Origin: Alphaproteobacteria bacterium
GTDB lineage: Bacteria; Pseudomonadota; Alphaproteobacteria; Caulobacterales; Hyphomonadaceae
Direction of reading: 5' to 3'
DNA length: 64,000 bases
Assembly: GCA_018222605.1 (NCBI GenBank)
Contig: JAAEZZ010000007.1
Coordinates: 98,522 to 162,521 of the forward strand
Shown here: positions 43,984 through 51,924 of the stretch, piece by piece
Numbering within the stretch: the stretch's first letter is position 1
How the letters are laid out: every line of letters starts with the position of its first letter
The notes under the pieces: generated by a model
The model's database searches: none
Told to the model about the DNA's origin: nothing
The model's input: only the letters and a program-made list of their open reading frames with translations
Made by a program: the position numbers and the translations under genes

Positions 43984-44769
43984 CTACTCTGTGGGGATGT
44001 CAGCAAATTGAGCGATTTCGGGCTGGCCGGTATGGGCGGTCGCGCCGCCATCAGCCACGATGATGGAGCCGGTGACATAGGAGGCCGCCTCCGAGGCGAG
44101 AAAGGCGGCGACGTGCGCCATCTCTTCCGGCTGGGCCGCGCGGCCCATGGGGATGCGGCGGGTCCAGTCTTCCTTCAGGCCGGGAATGTCATGAAAGCCT
44201 GCCGTGATGGGCGTATCGACCAGGCCGGGGCAGAGCGCGTTGACGCGGATGCCGTCGCGGGCATGATCCACCGCGAGCGCACGGGTATAGTTCACGACCG
44301 CGCCCTTGGCGGCGTTGTAGGCGGCAAAGCGATAGTCTCCGCCGAGACCGGAAATGGAGGCCGTGTTCACAATCGCGCTGCCGCGCGGCATGTGCGGTAT
44401 GGCGGCGTGGCAGGCATAGAAGACGCTGTGCAGGTCTACCGCGATGACAGTCTCCCAGGCCTCTGCTGTCAGCTCAACTGACGTGCCGAAGCTGCCGATG
44501 CCGGCATTGTTGAACAGGATGTCGATGCGGCCATGGCGGTCTACCGCCGCCTGAACCATTGCGTCGACATCGGATTGTTTCGAGACATCACAGGCGATGG
44601 CCATGGCGCTGTCGCCGAGTTCTGCCGCAAGGGCCTTCGCGCCGTCTTCGCTGATGTCTGCCAGCACGCAGAGCGCGCCTTCGCTGGCGAAGAGGCGGGC
44701 CGTGGCGGCGCCGATGCCACTGGCCGCGCCGGTGATGAGGGCGACCTTGCCGTCAAATCTCTGTGTCAT
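43984..44769 (-). CDS. short-chain dehydrogenase/reductase
   Basis: A 261-residue classical SDR. The cofactor motif is TGAASGIG (13-20), with NNAG at 87-90. The catalytic triad is S138, Y151 and K155 in NTASIS and YNAAK. The residue after beta-strand 2 is an aspartate (LADIS), which favours NAD over NADP. The end, ADGGATAHT, is typical. It is in an operon with the ADH five bases downstream and the cupin 20 bases upstream. The substrate is unknown; classical SDRs of this type act on hydroxy/keto groups of small alcohols, sugars or steroids. Confidence 0.92.
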   Translation of the reverse strand: MTQRFDGKVALITGAASGIGAATARLFASEGALCVLADISEDGAKALAAELGDSAMAIACDVSKQSDVDAMVQAAVDRHGRIDILFNNAGIGSFGTSVELTAEAWETVIAVDLHSVFYACHAAIPHMPRGSAIVNTASISGLGGDYRFAAYNAAKGAVVNYTRALAVDHARDGIRVNALCPGLVDTPITAGFHDIPGLKEDWTRRIPMGRAAQPEEMAHVAAFLASEAASYVTGSIIVADGGATAHTGQPEIAQFADIPTE

Positions 44770-44789
44770 GGGAATCCGCCGCCCCTGTC

Positions 44790-45332
44790 TCAGGCCAGCG
44801 CATTGCTGGGGGGAGTTTCATTGGCCCAAGCGGGGCGGCGGTCGGCGATGACCTTTGAAATCTTCTCCCATGCGGGAACGGTCTTCGCCAGAAAATTGAT
44901 ATTGAAATCTTCCTCGCTGCGGAATTCCAGCACCTCGACGCCCTCCGGGCCGGGCGTGTAGCGATAGGCCTTGCCCGCGCCAACAAAGAAGCCGTCACCC
45001 GGCCCCAGCGTATCGGTGCCGAGCTGCAGGCTGCCGGCCACAACATAATAGAGGCAGTCGACATTGTGCGTATGAAGAGGAAGTGGGAAGCCGGATTTGA
45101 ACCAGGCATAGGTGAGGCTGAAACCCGGACGGGAGAACAGGGTTTTCACGATATTGCCGTCTGCGAAGCCGGCCTCCAGCGCGGTGCCGATGCCGGTTTC
45201 CAGATCTGGCGTCACGTCTGCCAGTTCCATATGGGCGGTCTCGTCCAGAGACGGGGCGTTGCGGGTTCTGAAAACCTGATAGCCTTCGCCGGATGTGGTG
45301 GGGGTGTCTTGCTGCTGGGCTGTCGTGTTCAT
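44790..45332 (-). CDS. cupin-fold protein
   Basis: A 180-residue single-domain cupin. Metal-ligand motifs are PLPLHTHNVDCLYYVVAGSL (cupin motif 1, about 86-105) and GPGDGFFVGAGKAYRYTPGPEG (motif 2, about 114-135), so a metal centre is likely, formed by histidines and a further ligand. The family includes dioxygenases, isomerases and sensors, so the role stays open. The ATG at 45332 is chosen because GGAGG lies eight bases before it and extra upstream residues look non-coding. It is first in the SDR/ADH operon and divergent from the TetR gene, which probably controls it. Confidence 0.85.
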   Translation of the reverse strand: MNTTAQQQDTPTTSGEGYQVFRTRNAPSLDETAHMELADVTPDLETGIGTALEAGFADGNIVKTLFSRPGFSLTYAWFKSGFPLPLHTHNVDCLYYVVAGSLQLGTDTLGPGDGFFVGAGKAYRYTPGPEGVEVLEFRSEEDFNINFLAKTVPAWEKISKVIADRRPAWANETPPSNALA

Positions 45333-45423
45333 GCCTGTTTCCTCCGTGCCGGTCTGTGCCGGTATTCTTTGATGCGGAGCAGGTTTGCCTGCTTCCGGAT
45401 GAAGACAGGCTAGAGGACGCACG

Positions 45424-45447
45424 AAATTAGTCAATCATGACTAATTT
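45424..45447. promoter_or_regulatory. TetR-type operator between the cupin operon and the TetR gene
   Basis: AAATTAGTCA (45424-45433) and TGACTAATTT (45438-45447) are perfect 10-bp inverse complements with a 4-nt spacer. The site lies between divergent genes, about 55 bases before the TetR start and 92 before the cupin start. It is the only strong palindrome there and fits control of both directions. Confidence 0.8.
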
Positions 45448-45501
45448 AAATTTTTGCGATAGCTTGACGGAACCGCCATGTTTGACGGTAAGGTGGCGCT
45501 G

Positions 45502-46146
45502 ATGACTGAGACAGATAATAATGACGTGGGCGGCCACGCCGGGGGCAGGCGGCGGACACGGAAGGGTGAGGAAACGCGGCGCCTGCTGGTGAGGTCTGCC
45601 GTGCAGTGCCTGACAGAGCAGGGCTATGCGGCCACATCGGTGGAATCGGTGATGGCGAAGGCGGGCGTCAGCCGGGGCTCTGTGCTGAACCAGTTCCCGA
45701 CGCGGCTGGACCTGATGAGCGCGGCCAGCGAAGCGGCGATGCGCGCGATGATTGCCGACACGCGCGCGCGGTTTGAGGGCGTCGACGATCCTGCGCAGAA
45801 GATGCGCAGACTGTGCGATATGTTCTGGCAGACGCAGAATATTCCCGAAGGCGCGGCAGTGACGGAAGTCTTGCTGGCGGCGCGCTGGGATGCAGACCTC
45901 GCCGAGCGGCTGCGCCACATCGCGGTCGAGATCGAGGTGGAGATCGACGCGGACGTTCAACGCATTGCGCTGGCGGCGGGCGTGAAGGATGTCGAGGCGT
46001 GCATCGTGCATGCGCGGATGCTGATCCTGTCGCTGCGCGGTATCACGCTGGAACTGATGTTCGACCCGAAGCGGGACGTAATCCACAGCGCGCTGGCCGA
46101 ATTGCGCGCGATGCATGCCGCGTTCTGTGACCGGGTGCTGGGCTAG
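45502..46146 (+). CDS. TetR-family regulator of the cupin/SDR/ADH operon
   Basis: A 214-residue regulator. A basic N-terminus (GGRRRTRKGEETR) precedes the helix-turn-helix at about 30-70 (LLVRSAVQCLTEQGYAATSV, KAGVSRGSVLNQFPTRLDLM) and a helical ligand-binding domain. The ATG at 45502 is preferred, with AAGGTGG eight bases upstream; an in-frame ATG at 45478 lacks a site. It is divergent from the cupin gene across a perfect operator. It ends just before the convergent ECF sigma gene. It probably represses its operon until a small substrate binds. Confidence 0.9.
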   Translation: MTETDNNDVGGHAGGRRRTRKGEETRRLLVRSAVQCLTEQGYAATSVESVMAKAGVSRGSVLNQFPTRLDLMSAASEAAMRAMIADTRARFEGVDDPAQKMRRLCDMFWQTQNIPEGAAVTEVLLAARWDADLAERLRHIAVEIEVEIDADVQRIALAAGVKDVEACIVHARMLILSLRGITLELMFDPKRDVIHSALAELRAMHAAFCDRVLG

Positions 46147-46153
46147 GCGTTTT

Positions 46154-47023
46154 TCACACAGGCAGTTTGTCCGGATTGCGCATGGCGTAGAGCCAGGCGA
46201 TGCGGCCGGAGGCATCCGGGGCGAGGGTGAGGACCAGATCTATCTTGCCATTCAGGCGGCGGACGATGGCCGGGGCATTGTTGGCGCTGGCGGGCTCGAT
46301 GGTCCAGTGCGCCTGTTCCTTCGCGGCTTTATGCATGATGGCCATCAGGACCTGTGCAATTTCTTCCGGACCCATCAGGGGGCGAAGCGCTGCGCGAGCC
46401 TTCTTGCCGCCGTCGCTATAGGCGGTGGCCTGCGGTGCGAACAGGGAGAGGACGGTGTCATGATCCTGAGCCGCGGCGGCGGAGAGAAAGCGTTGCAGCA
46501 GGTCAGCGACTTCGCTGGGGCTGGCGTCAAAGCGCGGACCACTTTCCTGCAGGCGTTTGTGGGCGCGGCTGACCAATTGGCGGCAGGCAGCCTCTGACTT
46601 TCCCGTGGCGGCGGCGATCTCGTCATAGCCGGCATCGAAGGCCTCACGCAGGATGAAGGCGGCGCGCTCCGTTTCCGACAGGCGTTCCATGGCCCATAAC
46701 AGGGCGAGTTCGCATTCCTGCGCGATGACGAAGCTGTCTTCGAGGCTGAGATGTTCATTCTCTACCAGTGGCTCCGGCAGCCAGGGGCCGGGATAGGTTT
46801 CGCGGCGCGACCGGGCCGAGCGCAGGGCATCAATGGCGATGCGCGTGGCAGTGCGGCGCAGCCAGGCGCGCGGGTTTTCAATTCCGCGCCGGTCAACCCT
46901 CTGCCAGCGCAGCCAGGTATCCTGTACCGCATCCTCGGCCCCGGCCCGCTCTCCCAGCATGCGATAGCAGAGGGCGGTCAGGGCCGGGCGTTCGGCCTCG
47001 AAGATGGCGGTGTCAGCACTCAT
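46154..47023 (-). CDS. ECF41-type RNA polymerase sigma factor with a SnoaL-like C-terminal domain
   Basis: A 289-residue extracytoplasmic-function sigma factor. Region 2 is at about 10-70 (ALCYRMLGERAGAEDAVQDTWLRW), region 4 at about 105-165 (MERLSETERAAFILREAFDAGYDEIAAATGKS). A C-terminal SnoaL-like domain (about 175-289) has YSDGGKKARAALRPL and the terminal YAMRNPDKL, the signatures of the ECF41 group, where this domain controls activity instead of an anti-sigma factor. The start, ATG at 47023, overlaps the stop of its partner gene by four bases. A matching ECF41 promoter precedes the operon. Confidence 0.92.
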   Translation of the reverse strand: MSADTAIFEAERPALTALCYRMLGERAGAEDAVQDTWLRWQRVDRRGIENPRAWLRRTATRIAIDALRSARSRRETYPGPWLPEPLVENEHLSLEDSFVIAQECELALLWAMERLSETERAAFILREAFDAGYDEIAAATGKSEAACRQLVSRAHKRLQESGPRFDASPSEVADLLQRFLSAAAAQDHDTVLSLFAPQATAYSDGGKKARAALRPLMGPEEIAQVLMAIMHKAAKEQAHWTIEPASANNAPAIVRRLNGKIDLVLTLAPDASGRIAWLYAMRNPDKLPV

Positions 47024-47556
47024 GCGGCCACTGTGATGCGCTGGCCAGCAATGTCCAGCGCCCGGCATGGCTTGCCGTGGCCGATGCCGCGCTTCAGGAC
47101 AGGATAGAACCGGCCTGCCGCCGCCGCGAAGGCGCAGGACAGGGCGGTCTTGTTCCCAAACTCTGCCTCGATCTGGCGGCGCAGATCATCTGTCGCCAGG
47201 TCTGCGGTGATCGCAGCCATCGCAAAGCGGAAGCCGAGACCGGTCGTGCCGGCACTTTGCGCCTCGCCTTCGGCGCAGGCTTTCAGCGCGTCTGTGTCTG
47301 CACCGTCAGCAATCGCCATGTCGATGACGAGCTGGACGCAGGGGCCGCAATCGCCCTCCAGCGTGGAGGCGAACAGGGCGCCATGCCACGCCGCCTTGCC
47401 AGCCGACGGGCCGCGATATTTGTAGATGCCGACAAAGCTCATCAGCCCTTCGGCGGCAGGGGGAGAGATGTTGATGATCTCTTCCATATAGGTGATGTCA
47501 TAGTTGAATTGCTGGCCCATGGCGCGGGCCTGGGCGCGTAGTGTTTCGGGGGTCAT
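47020..47556 (-). CDS. carboxymuconolactone decarboxylase (AhpD-like) family protein
   Basis: A 178-residue CMD-family protein with the redox/CMD motif EGDCGPCVQLVIDMA (about 67-81), whose CXXC pair suggests an AhpD-like thiol peroxidase/reductase. Proteins of this family are the standard genomic partners of ECF41 sigma factors. It is transcribed first and the sigma factor second, from an ECF41-type promoter about 33 bases upstream. Its C-terminal half is divergent and includes GHGKPCRALDIAG. It probably handles oxidised or reactive small molecules, but the substrate is unknown. Confidence 0.88.
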   Translation of the reverse strand: MTPETLRAQARAMGQQFNYDITYMEEIINISPPAAEGLMSFVGIYKYRGPSAGKAAWHGALFASTLEGDCGPCVQLVIDMAIADGADTDALKACAEGEAQSAGTTGLGFRFAMAAITADLATDDLRRQIEAEFGNKTALSCAFAAAAGRFYPVLKRGIGHGKPCRALDIAGQRITVAA

Positions 47557-47588
47557 TGATCGGGTCTCCTTGCCGGTTTCAATGACAA

Positions 47589-47615
47589 GACGAGACAGGG
47601 GCGGGTTTTGTGACA
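47589..47615 (-). promoter_or_regulatory. ECF41-type promoter
   Basis: On the minus strand, TGTCACA (47609-47615) is followed after 16 bases by CGTC (47589-47592). This matches the published ECF41 promoter consensus, TGTCACA then CGTC. It lies 33 bases before the CMD-family start, so the sigma factor very probably controls its own operon. Confidence 0.85.
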
Positions 47616-47637
47616 GGGGGATTGGGGCATACCCTCA

Positions 47638-47684
47638 CCTCCCATTGCTGCGCAATGGGGCCCTCTTCTCCCGGAGGGAGCTAA
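47638..47684. repeat. intergenic palindromic element
   Basis: CCCATTGC-TGC-GCAATGGG is an 8-bp hairpin, followed by CCCTC/GAGGG arms. The element resembles a short palindromic sequence that recurs in intergenic regions of many alphaproteobacterial genomes, but I cannot verify copy number here. It lies just downstream of the ABC-F stop. Confidence 0.4.
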
Positions 47685-47690
47685 GGGCGT

Positions 47691-49556
47691 CTAGCCTTCG
47701 GCTTCCAGAGCCTCGGCGGCTTCGAGCCATTCGGTTTCGGCGGCTTCGGATGTGGCGGCGTGGTCGGCGCGGGTCTTCAGCAGTTTCTCAAGCTCTTCCG
47801 GAGGCGGAGTGCCTTCGGCGAGTTTGGCGTCGATCCTTGCGATGGCGGCGTTTGCCTTTTCCATACGCTCTTCGGCCTCGCGGGCTTTTTTCTTGAAGGC
47901 GCTGAGTCGTTTCTTCGCTTCCGGGTCTTCCGCCTTGGGGGCAGCAGACTTTTGCGGCTTGGCGGCCTTGGCCTCTTCCCGGTCGGCCTTCATGACGAGG
48001 GCGCGATAGTCTTCGAGGTCTCCGTCATAAGGCGACGCGCGGCCATCCTTGACCAGCCAGAGCCGGTCAGCGGTCGCTTCGGCCAGGTACACATCGTGCG
48101 TGATCAGAAGGACGGCGCCGGGGAAATCGTTCAGCGCGTAGATCAGGGCCTCGCGGCTGTCGATGTCGAGGTGAGAGGTCGGCTCGTCGAGGATCAGGAT
48201 GTGCGGTGCTTCGGCCGACATCAGGCCGAGCAGCAGGCGAACTTTCTCTCCGCCGGACAGCTTTTCGACATTGGTTTCCACCTTTTCGTGCGGGAAGCCC
48301 ATGGCGGCGGCCGCGGCGCGCACCTTGGCCGGGGGCGTACCCTTGGGCATGATGCGCTGGATGTGCATCAGTACGCTGTCGCCCTCGGAGAGTTCGTCCA
48401 ACTGGTCCTGCGAAAAATAGCCGATGCGCACAGCGCGCGGGGCGATGCGCTGGCCACCCATCAGGGGCAGGCGCTCGGCGATGGATTTGACGAGGGTCGT
48501 CTTGCCCTGGCCATTCGCGCCGACAATGGCGATGCGGTCATCCGGGTCCAGACGAAGGTTCACCTTCTTCAGGATGATGGCATCCTCACCATAGCCGAGA
48601 TCGGCATCCTTGATTTCCAGCATCGGCGGGGCGAGCTTGTCTTCCGGCGCGGGGAATTTGAACGGCGTTGTGCGGTCTGCCACCGGGATGGAGATGTCCT
48701 GCATCTTTTCCAGCATCTTGATGCGGGACTGGGCCTGACGAGCCTTTGAGGCCTTGGCGCGGAAACGGTCCACAAAGCTTTGCAGGTGCGCGCGTTCCTT
48801 GGCCTGTTTGACCTGCTGGGATTCCAACTGGGCGAGCTTTGCTGCGCGCAGCTTCAGCCAGTCATCATAGCCGCCGGGCGAGATGGACAGCTTGCGGTGT
48901 TCCAGCGCCATGGTGTGCGTGACGCAGCGGTTCAGTAATTCCCGGTCGTGGCTGACGATCAGCACCGTATACGGATAGCGCTTGATATAGCCTTCCAGCC
49001 AGGCGGCGCCTTCAAGGTCCAGATAGTTGGTCGGCTCGTCCAGCAGCAGAAAATCCGGCTGGGAGAAGAGGACACCGGCAATCGCCGCGCGCATCCGCCA
49101 GCCGCCGGAGAATTCCTTTGTGGCGCGTGACAGGTCTTCCGTCGTGAAGCCGAGGCCGTTCAGCACTTCGGCGGCGCGGGCCTCTGCCGTCCAGGCGTCA
49201 ATGTCCAGGAGACGTTCATGAATTTCGCCGATGCGGTGCGGATCGGTCGCCGTCTCGGCTTCCTGCATCAGGGCGTGGCGCTCTGTATCGGCAGCCAGCA
49301 CGACATCCAGGATTGTGTCATCCGTGGCGGGCACTTCCTGCGCGACCCAGCCGAGACGCGCGCCCGTATTCAGGCGAATGGCGCTGTCGGCGGTCGGGCG
49401 CTCCACATCCTCCCGGATCAGGCGCAGCAAGGTGGACTTGCCGGTGCCATTGCGGCCGACAAGGCCCACTTTCCAGCCGGCTGCGATCTGCGCCGAGGCA
49501 GATTCGAACAGGGGCCGGGCTTCGACCTGAAAATCGAGGTTAGAAATCGTAAGCAT
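47691..49556 (-). CDS. ABC-F family ATPase (ribosome-associated)
   Basis: A 621-residue twin-cassette ATPase without membrane domains. Walker A motifs are GRNGTGKST (about 34-42) and GANGQGKTT (about 345-353); signatures are FSGGWRMR and LSGGEKVR; Walker B regions are LLLDEPTNYLD and LILDEPTSHLD. The linker between cassettes is helical, as in the translation-factor branch, and the tail (about 520-621) is a lysine- and alanine-rich coiled coil typical of the Uup/YheS types. By family it acts on ribosomes or translation, not in transport. The start is GTG or ATG at 49556 with no strong upstream signal. It stands alone. Confidence 0.93.
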   Translation of the reverse strand: MLTISNLDFQVEARPLFESASAQIAAGWKVGLVGRNGTGKSTLLRLIREDVERPTADSAIRLNTGARLGWVAQEVPATDDTILDVVLAADTERHALMQEAETATDPHRIGEIHERLLDIDAWTAEARAAEVLNGLGFTTEDLSRATKEFSGGWRMRAAIAGVLFSQPDFLLLDEPTNYLDLEGAAWLEGYIKRYPYTVLIVSHDRELLNRCVTHTMALEHRKLSISPGGYDDWLKLRAAKLAQLESQQVKQAKERAHLQSFVDRFRAKASKARQAQSRIKMLEKMQDISIPVADRTTPFKFPAPEDKLAPPMLEIKDADLGYGEDAIILKKVNLRLDPDDRIAIVGANGQGKTTLVKSIAERLPLMGGQRIAPRAVRIGYFSQDQLDELSEGDSVLMHIQRIMPKGTPPAKVRAAAAAMGFPHEKVETNVEKLSGGEKVRLLLGLMSAEAPHILILDEPTSHLDIDSREALIYALNDFPGAVLLITHDVYLAEATADRLWLVKDGRASPYDGDLEDYRALVMKADREEAKAAKPQKSAAPKAEDPEAKKRLSAFKKKAREAEERMEKANAAIARIDAKLAEGTPPPEELEKLLKTRADHAATSEAAETEWLEAAEALEAEG

Positions 49557-49613
49557 GCGCGGCGGTCTACTAGAGCGCCGCGCGAATGCAAGAGCGGGTG
49601 TGTTGAGACCCGG

Positions 49614-51119
49614 TCAGCGGGCCTGACGGGCGAACGGCCCGGCAAGGGTGGCGCGGCAGGCGGCCCTGTCTGCGCCGGGCGCAAGGACGAGCCGGGCCGG
49701 GGCGTCTGGCGGGGACTCCACGCTCAGGCAGTCTGGCAGGCTAAGGGCCGTGAGGGGAATTTTCGCGCCGCCCTGAATATAGGTGGCGAGATCGGCCTCA
49801 AAGCGCGGACCGATGACGGTTTCGAGCGCGGCATGGATAGCGTCATCCGGCAGCAGCGGTGCTTCGCCCGTCTCGCGGATGGTTTCTGCCCGGTCCAGCA
49901 GGGCGGCGATGGCATCATCCAGACTGCGGCCCTGGGCGCGGGCGAGCGTATCCCAGTGCAAGGCGAGCAATGCGCCGCGCTGATAGGGCAGGCGTTCGGT
50001 TTCGCGGCTGTCCCAGATGTGGTCGATGAGATCGCCTGCGGGCATTGTGTTGACGGGGGAGGCTTCATATTCCGCCCAGAGAGCATTCATGTTTTGCAGG
50101 AATTCCTCAAGGCTGGTCTCGCCAGAGCCGAGCAGGGTGAGTTGGGTGTAGTATTCGGTGAAGCCTTCCGTGAACCACATGCGGGCCGGGTCTGTTGCCT
50201 CATCGGTCTGACCCATGCGGCGTGTGATCCATTCGTGGAGGATTTCGTGCGTGATTGTGTGGGTCAGGTTTTCCGGGTCTGCATTTCGGGTGGCGAGCAG
50301 GAGGAAGGATTCGGTAAGGCCGGTGCCGATGACGGAGGAGCCTTCCGGCAGGTCTGGCAGAGGCGTGACGGCCAGGAAGTACTGGTCAAAGGCGGCGTCT
50401 TCAAAGGCCTCTCCAGCGAGGCTCAACACGCTGGACGTGGTGAAGGCGATGTCGGCATCGGGCAGGGTCCACTCCCCCAGGATCGCGGTGCGCACACCGG
50501 TATCGGTTTCGCCGAAGCGGTAGGCGCCGAAGGCGTAAAGGCTGTCCTGCGCAGTGGAGAGCGCGATGGGGGCGGAGGTGCCATTCGGCGCGGGCTGGCT
50601 GAAGGCTGCGCCGAGGGGGAAGCCGGTGAAGGTGACGCGAAGTTCCGGATCGCGGCCTTCGACCGAGGGCAGGATGGTGTGCCCGATCAGCGAGGCATAG
50701 GTGGGCTGCAACACCGGGCGCATGCCGGGCATTCGCTGGACGCCCCATTGCGGCAGGCCCTGATAATCCTGCTGGATGTCATAGCTAAGTTTGAGAATCT
50801 GGCCCGGCACGGCGCTGACAGTGACACGGTTGTCCTCAATTTGGGCTGGCAGGGCGGCCCCGGTGGCGGCGTCAAATACGGCGCGGTTCGAGACGAGCTG
50901 GCCGAGATTTTCGTCCGGTCCCCATGCGTCAGGGAAGAGGAAAACCGTCTCTCCGTCTGTGTCTGCCTGCACGGTCAGCTCTATCCGCACGGTTTCGAGA
51001 CTGTCTGTGTTGGCGGGGGAAAAGCTGAGTGTGTCTGAGGGAAGCGGCGCAGGCATGGGCGTGCCGGTTGCGCACGCGGACAGCAGCGCTGCGGCCGCTA
51101 TGGAAACCCGTAAGTGCAT
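49614..51119 (-). CDS. lipoprotein gluzincin-type zinc peptidase (M1/M61-like)
   Basis: A 501-residue protein. The lipoprotein signal ends at LLSAC with C16 as the lipid-modified residue. The metalloprotease motif HEILH is at 291-295, with the third ligand glutamate probably E318 in WFTEGFTEYY, an order typical of M1 and M61 peptidases (HEXXH, then E after about 20 residues). The N-terminal 200 residues are beta-rich and the C-terminal part helical. It is probably anchored to the outer or inner membrane and trims peptides in the periplasm. The substrate is not inferable. It stands alone; the gap after it before the small membrane genes is about 100 bases. Confidence 0.83.
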   Translation of the reverse strand: MHLRVSIAAAALLSACATGTPMPAPLPSDTLSFSPANTDSLETVRIELTVQADTDGETVFLFPDAWGPDENLGQLVSNRAVFDAATGAALPAQIEDNRVTVSAVPGQILKLSYDIQQDYQGLPQWGVQRMPGMRPVLQPTYASLIGHTILPSVEGRDPELRVTFTGFPLGAAFSQPAPNGTSAPIALSTAQDSLYAFGAYRFGETDTGVRTAILGEWTLPDADIAFTTSSVLSLAGEAFEDAAFDQYFLAVTPLPDLPEGSSVIGTGLTESFLLLATRNADPENLTHTITHEILHEWITRRMGQTDEATDPARMWFTEGFTEYYTQLTLLGSGETSLEEFLQNMNALWAEYEASPVNTMPAGDLIDHIWDSRETERLPYQRGALLALHWDTLARAQGRSLDDAIAALLDRAETIRETGEAPLLPDDAIHAALETVIGPRFEADLATYIQGGAKIPLTALSLPDCLSVESPPDAPARLVLAPGADRAACRATLAGPFARQAR

Positions 51120-51215
51120 TTATTTAGCCCTGTATCAAAGTGGATACGCCCCTTGGCAGGAAACCTAGACGGCTTTCCGCGTGATCTCAAACGCTGAGTT
51201 GAATTTTGGAGGTAA

Positions 51216-51488
51216 TTATTCGGGCGTGCTGTCTGTGGCGGCAGGGGGCTGCAGGCTGGCGTCAGGTGTGGCAGGGGGCTGGCGTAGTTGAAGGATCAGC
51301 ACGATGAGCGCGATCAGAATGGCGACATTCACGACAAGGCTTAGCCAGCGATTGAGGCTGTCCAGCGCGCGGCCCGGCATGCGGAAATCATCGCTCTGGA
51401 TGATGGTGACGTCAGGCGGGGGTGGAGGCGGCGGCGGGGTGTCTGCCGGGCGCTTGCGGAAGATACCTTTGACGCGGTTCAGGACCAT
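51216..51488 (-). CDS. small membrane protein, 90 aa
   Basis: A 90-residue protein. A basic N-terminus (VKGIFRKRPAD) is followed by eight prolines (about 18-25), then a hinge and one membrane helix at about 50-70 (WLSLVVNVAILIALIVLILQL). A short proline-rich tail follows. No known domain. The poly-proline plus single helix could make it a membrane scaffold. It runs in the same direction as the 88-aa gene with 60 bases between them. Confidence 0.65.
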   Translation of the reverse strand: MVLNRVKGIFRKRPADTPPPPPPPPDVTIIQSDDFRMPGRALDSLNRWLSLVVNVAILIALIVLILQLRQPPATPDASLQPPAATDSTPE

Positions 51489-51548
51489 GTGCGTGTCTCA
51501 TTATGTGCGCAGTTCAGGCCTGCAGACAAAAGCGCGCCGCCCCGCGCG

Positions 51549-51815
51549 TCAATGGGGGAGTTGATGCAGCGCGGGCGAATCTGTTGATGCCGCGCCGGGC
51601 ATCGGCAGGGTGATGAGGCCGGATGTGTCCTGTTCCCTGACGGCGGACAAAAGGCGCATGGGCGCAGATTTTGTCTTCGGGGATCGGACAATCTGCGTAG
51701 ATTGAACCGCCCATATGACCTGTCGCCATAAAATGATGGCCAATAGCGCGATGAGTGTAATACTTACGGCGGTTATAAATGTCAGAACTGTCACAAGGGT
51801 TTCGATCTTGCGCAT
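51549..51815 (-). CDS. small membrane protein, 88 aa
   Basis: An 88-residue protein with an N-terminal membrane helix at about 8-35 (LVTVLTFITAVSITLIALLAIILW) followed by a polar, proline-containing tail. AGGAAAGG lies eight bases before the ATG. It resembles no family I recognise. It diverges from the kinase-like gene at 51925. The tight packing and good ribosome site favour a real gene. Confidence 0.6.
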   Translation of the reverse strand: MRKIETLVTVLTFITAVSITLIALLAIILWRQVIWAVQSTQIVRSPKTKSAPMRLLSAVREQDTSGLITLPMPGAASTDSPALHQLPH

Positions 51816-51924
51816 GGTGCGCGCCTTTCCTGATGGCGGTCATACGGACGCAGGGGAAGGCCTTGGCGTGGCGTAAGCCGTAGGTATGGTGTGGCAGGTA
51901 AAGTTGGAAAAAAGAGGGCAGAAA

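Noticed and set aside
49218-51038. 606-aa open frame on the plus strand across the ABC-F and zinc-peptidase genes
   Set aside because: It runs antisense through two well-supported genes, and its sequence is Gly/Arg-rich without motifs.
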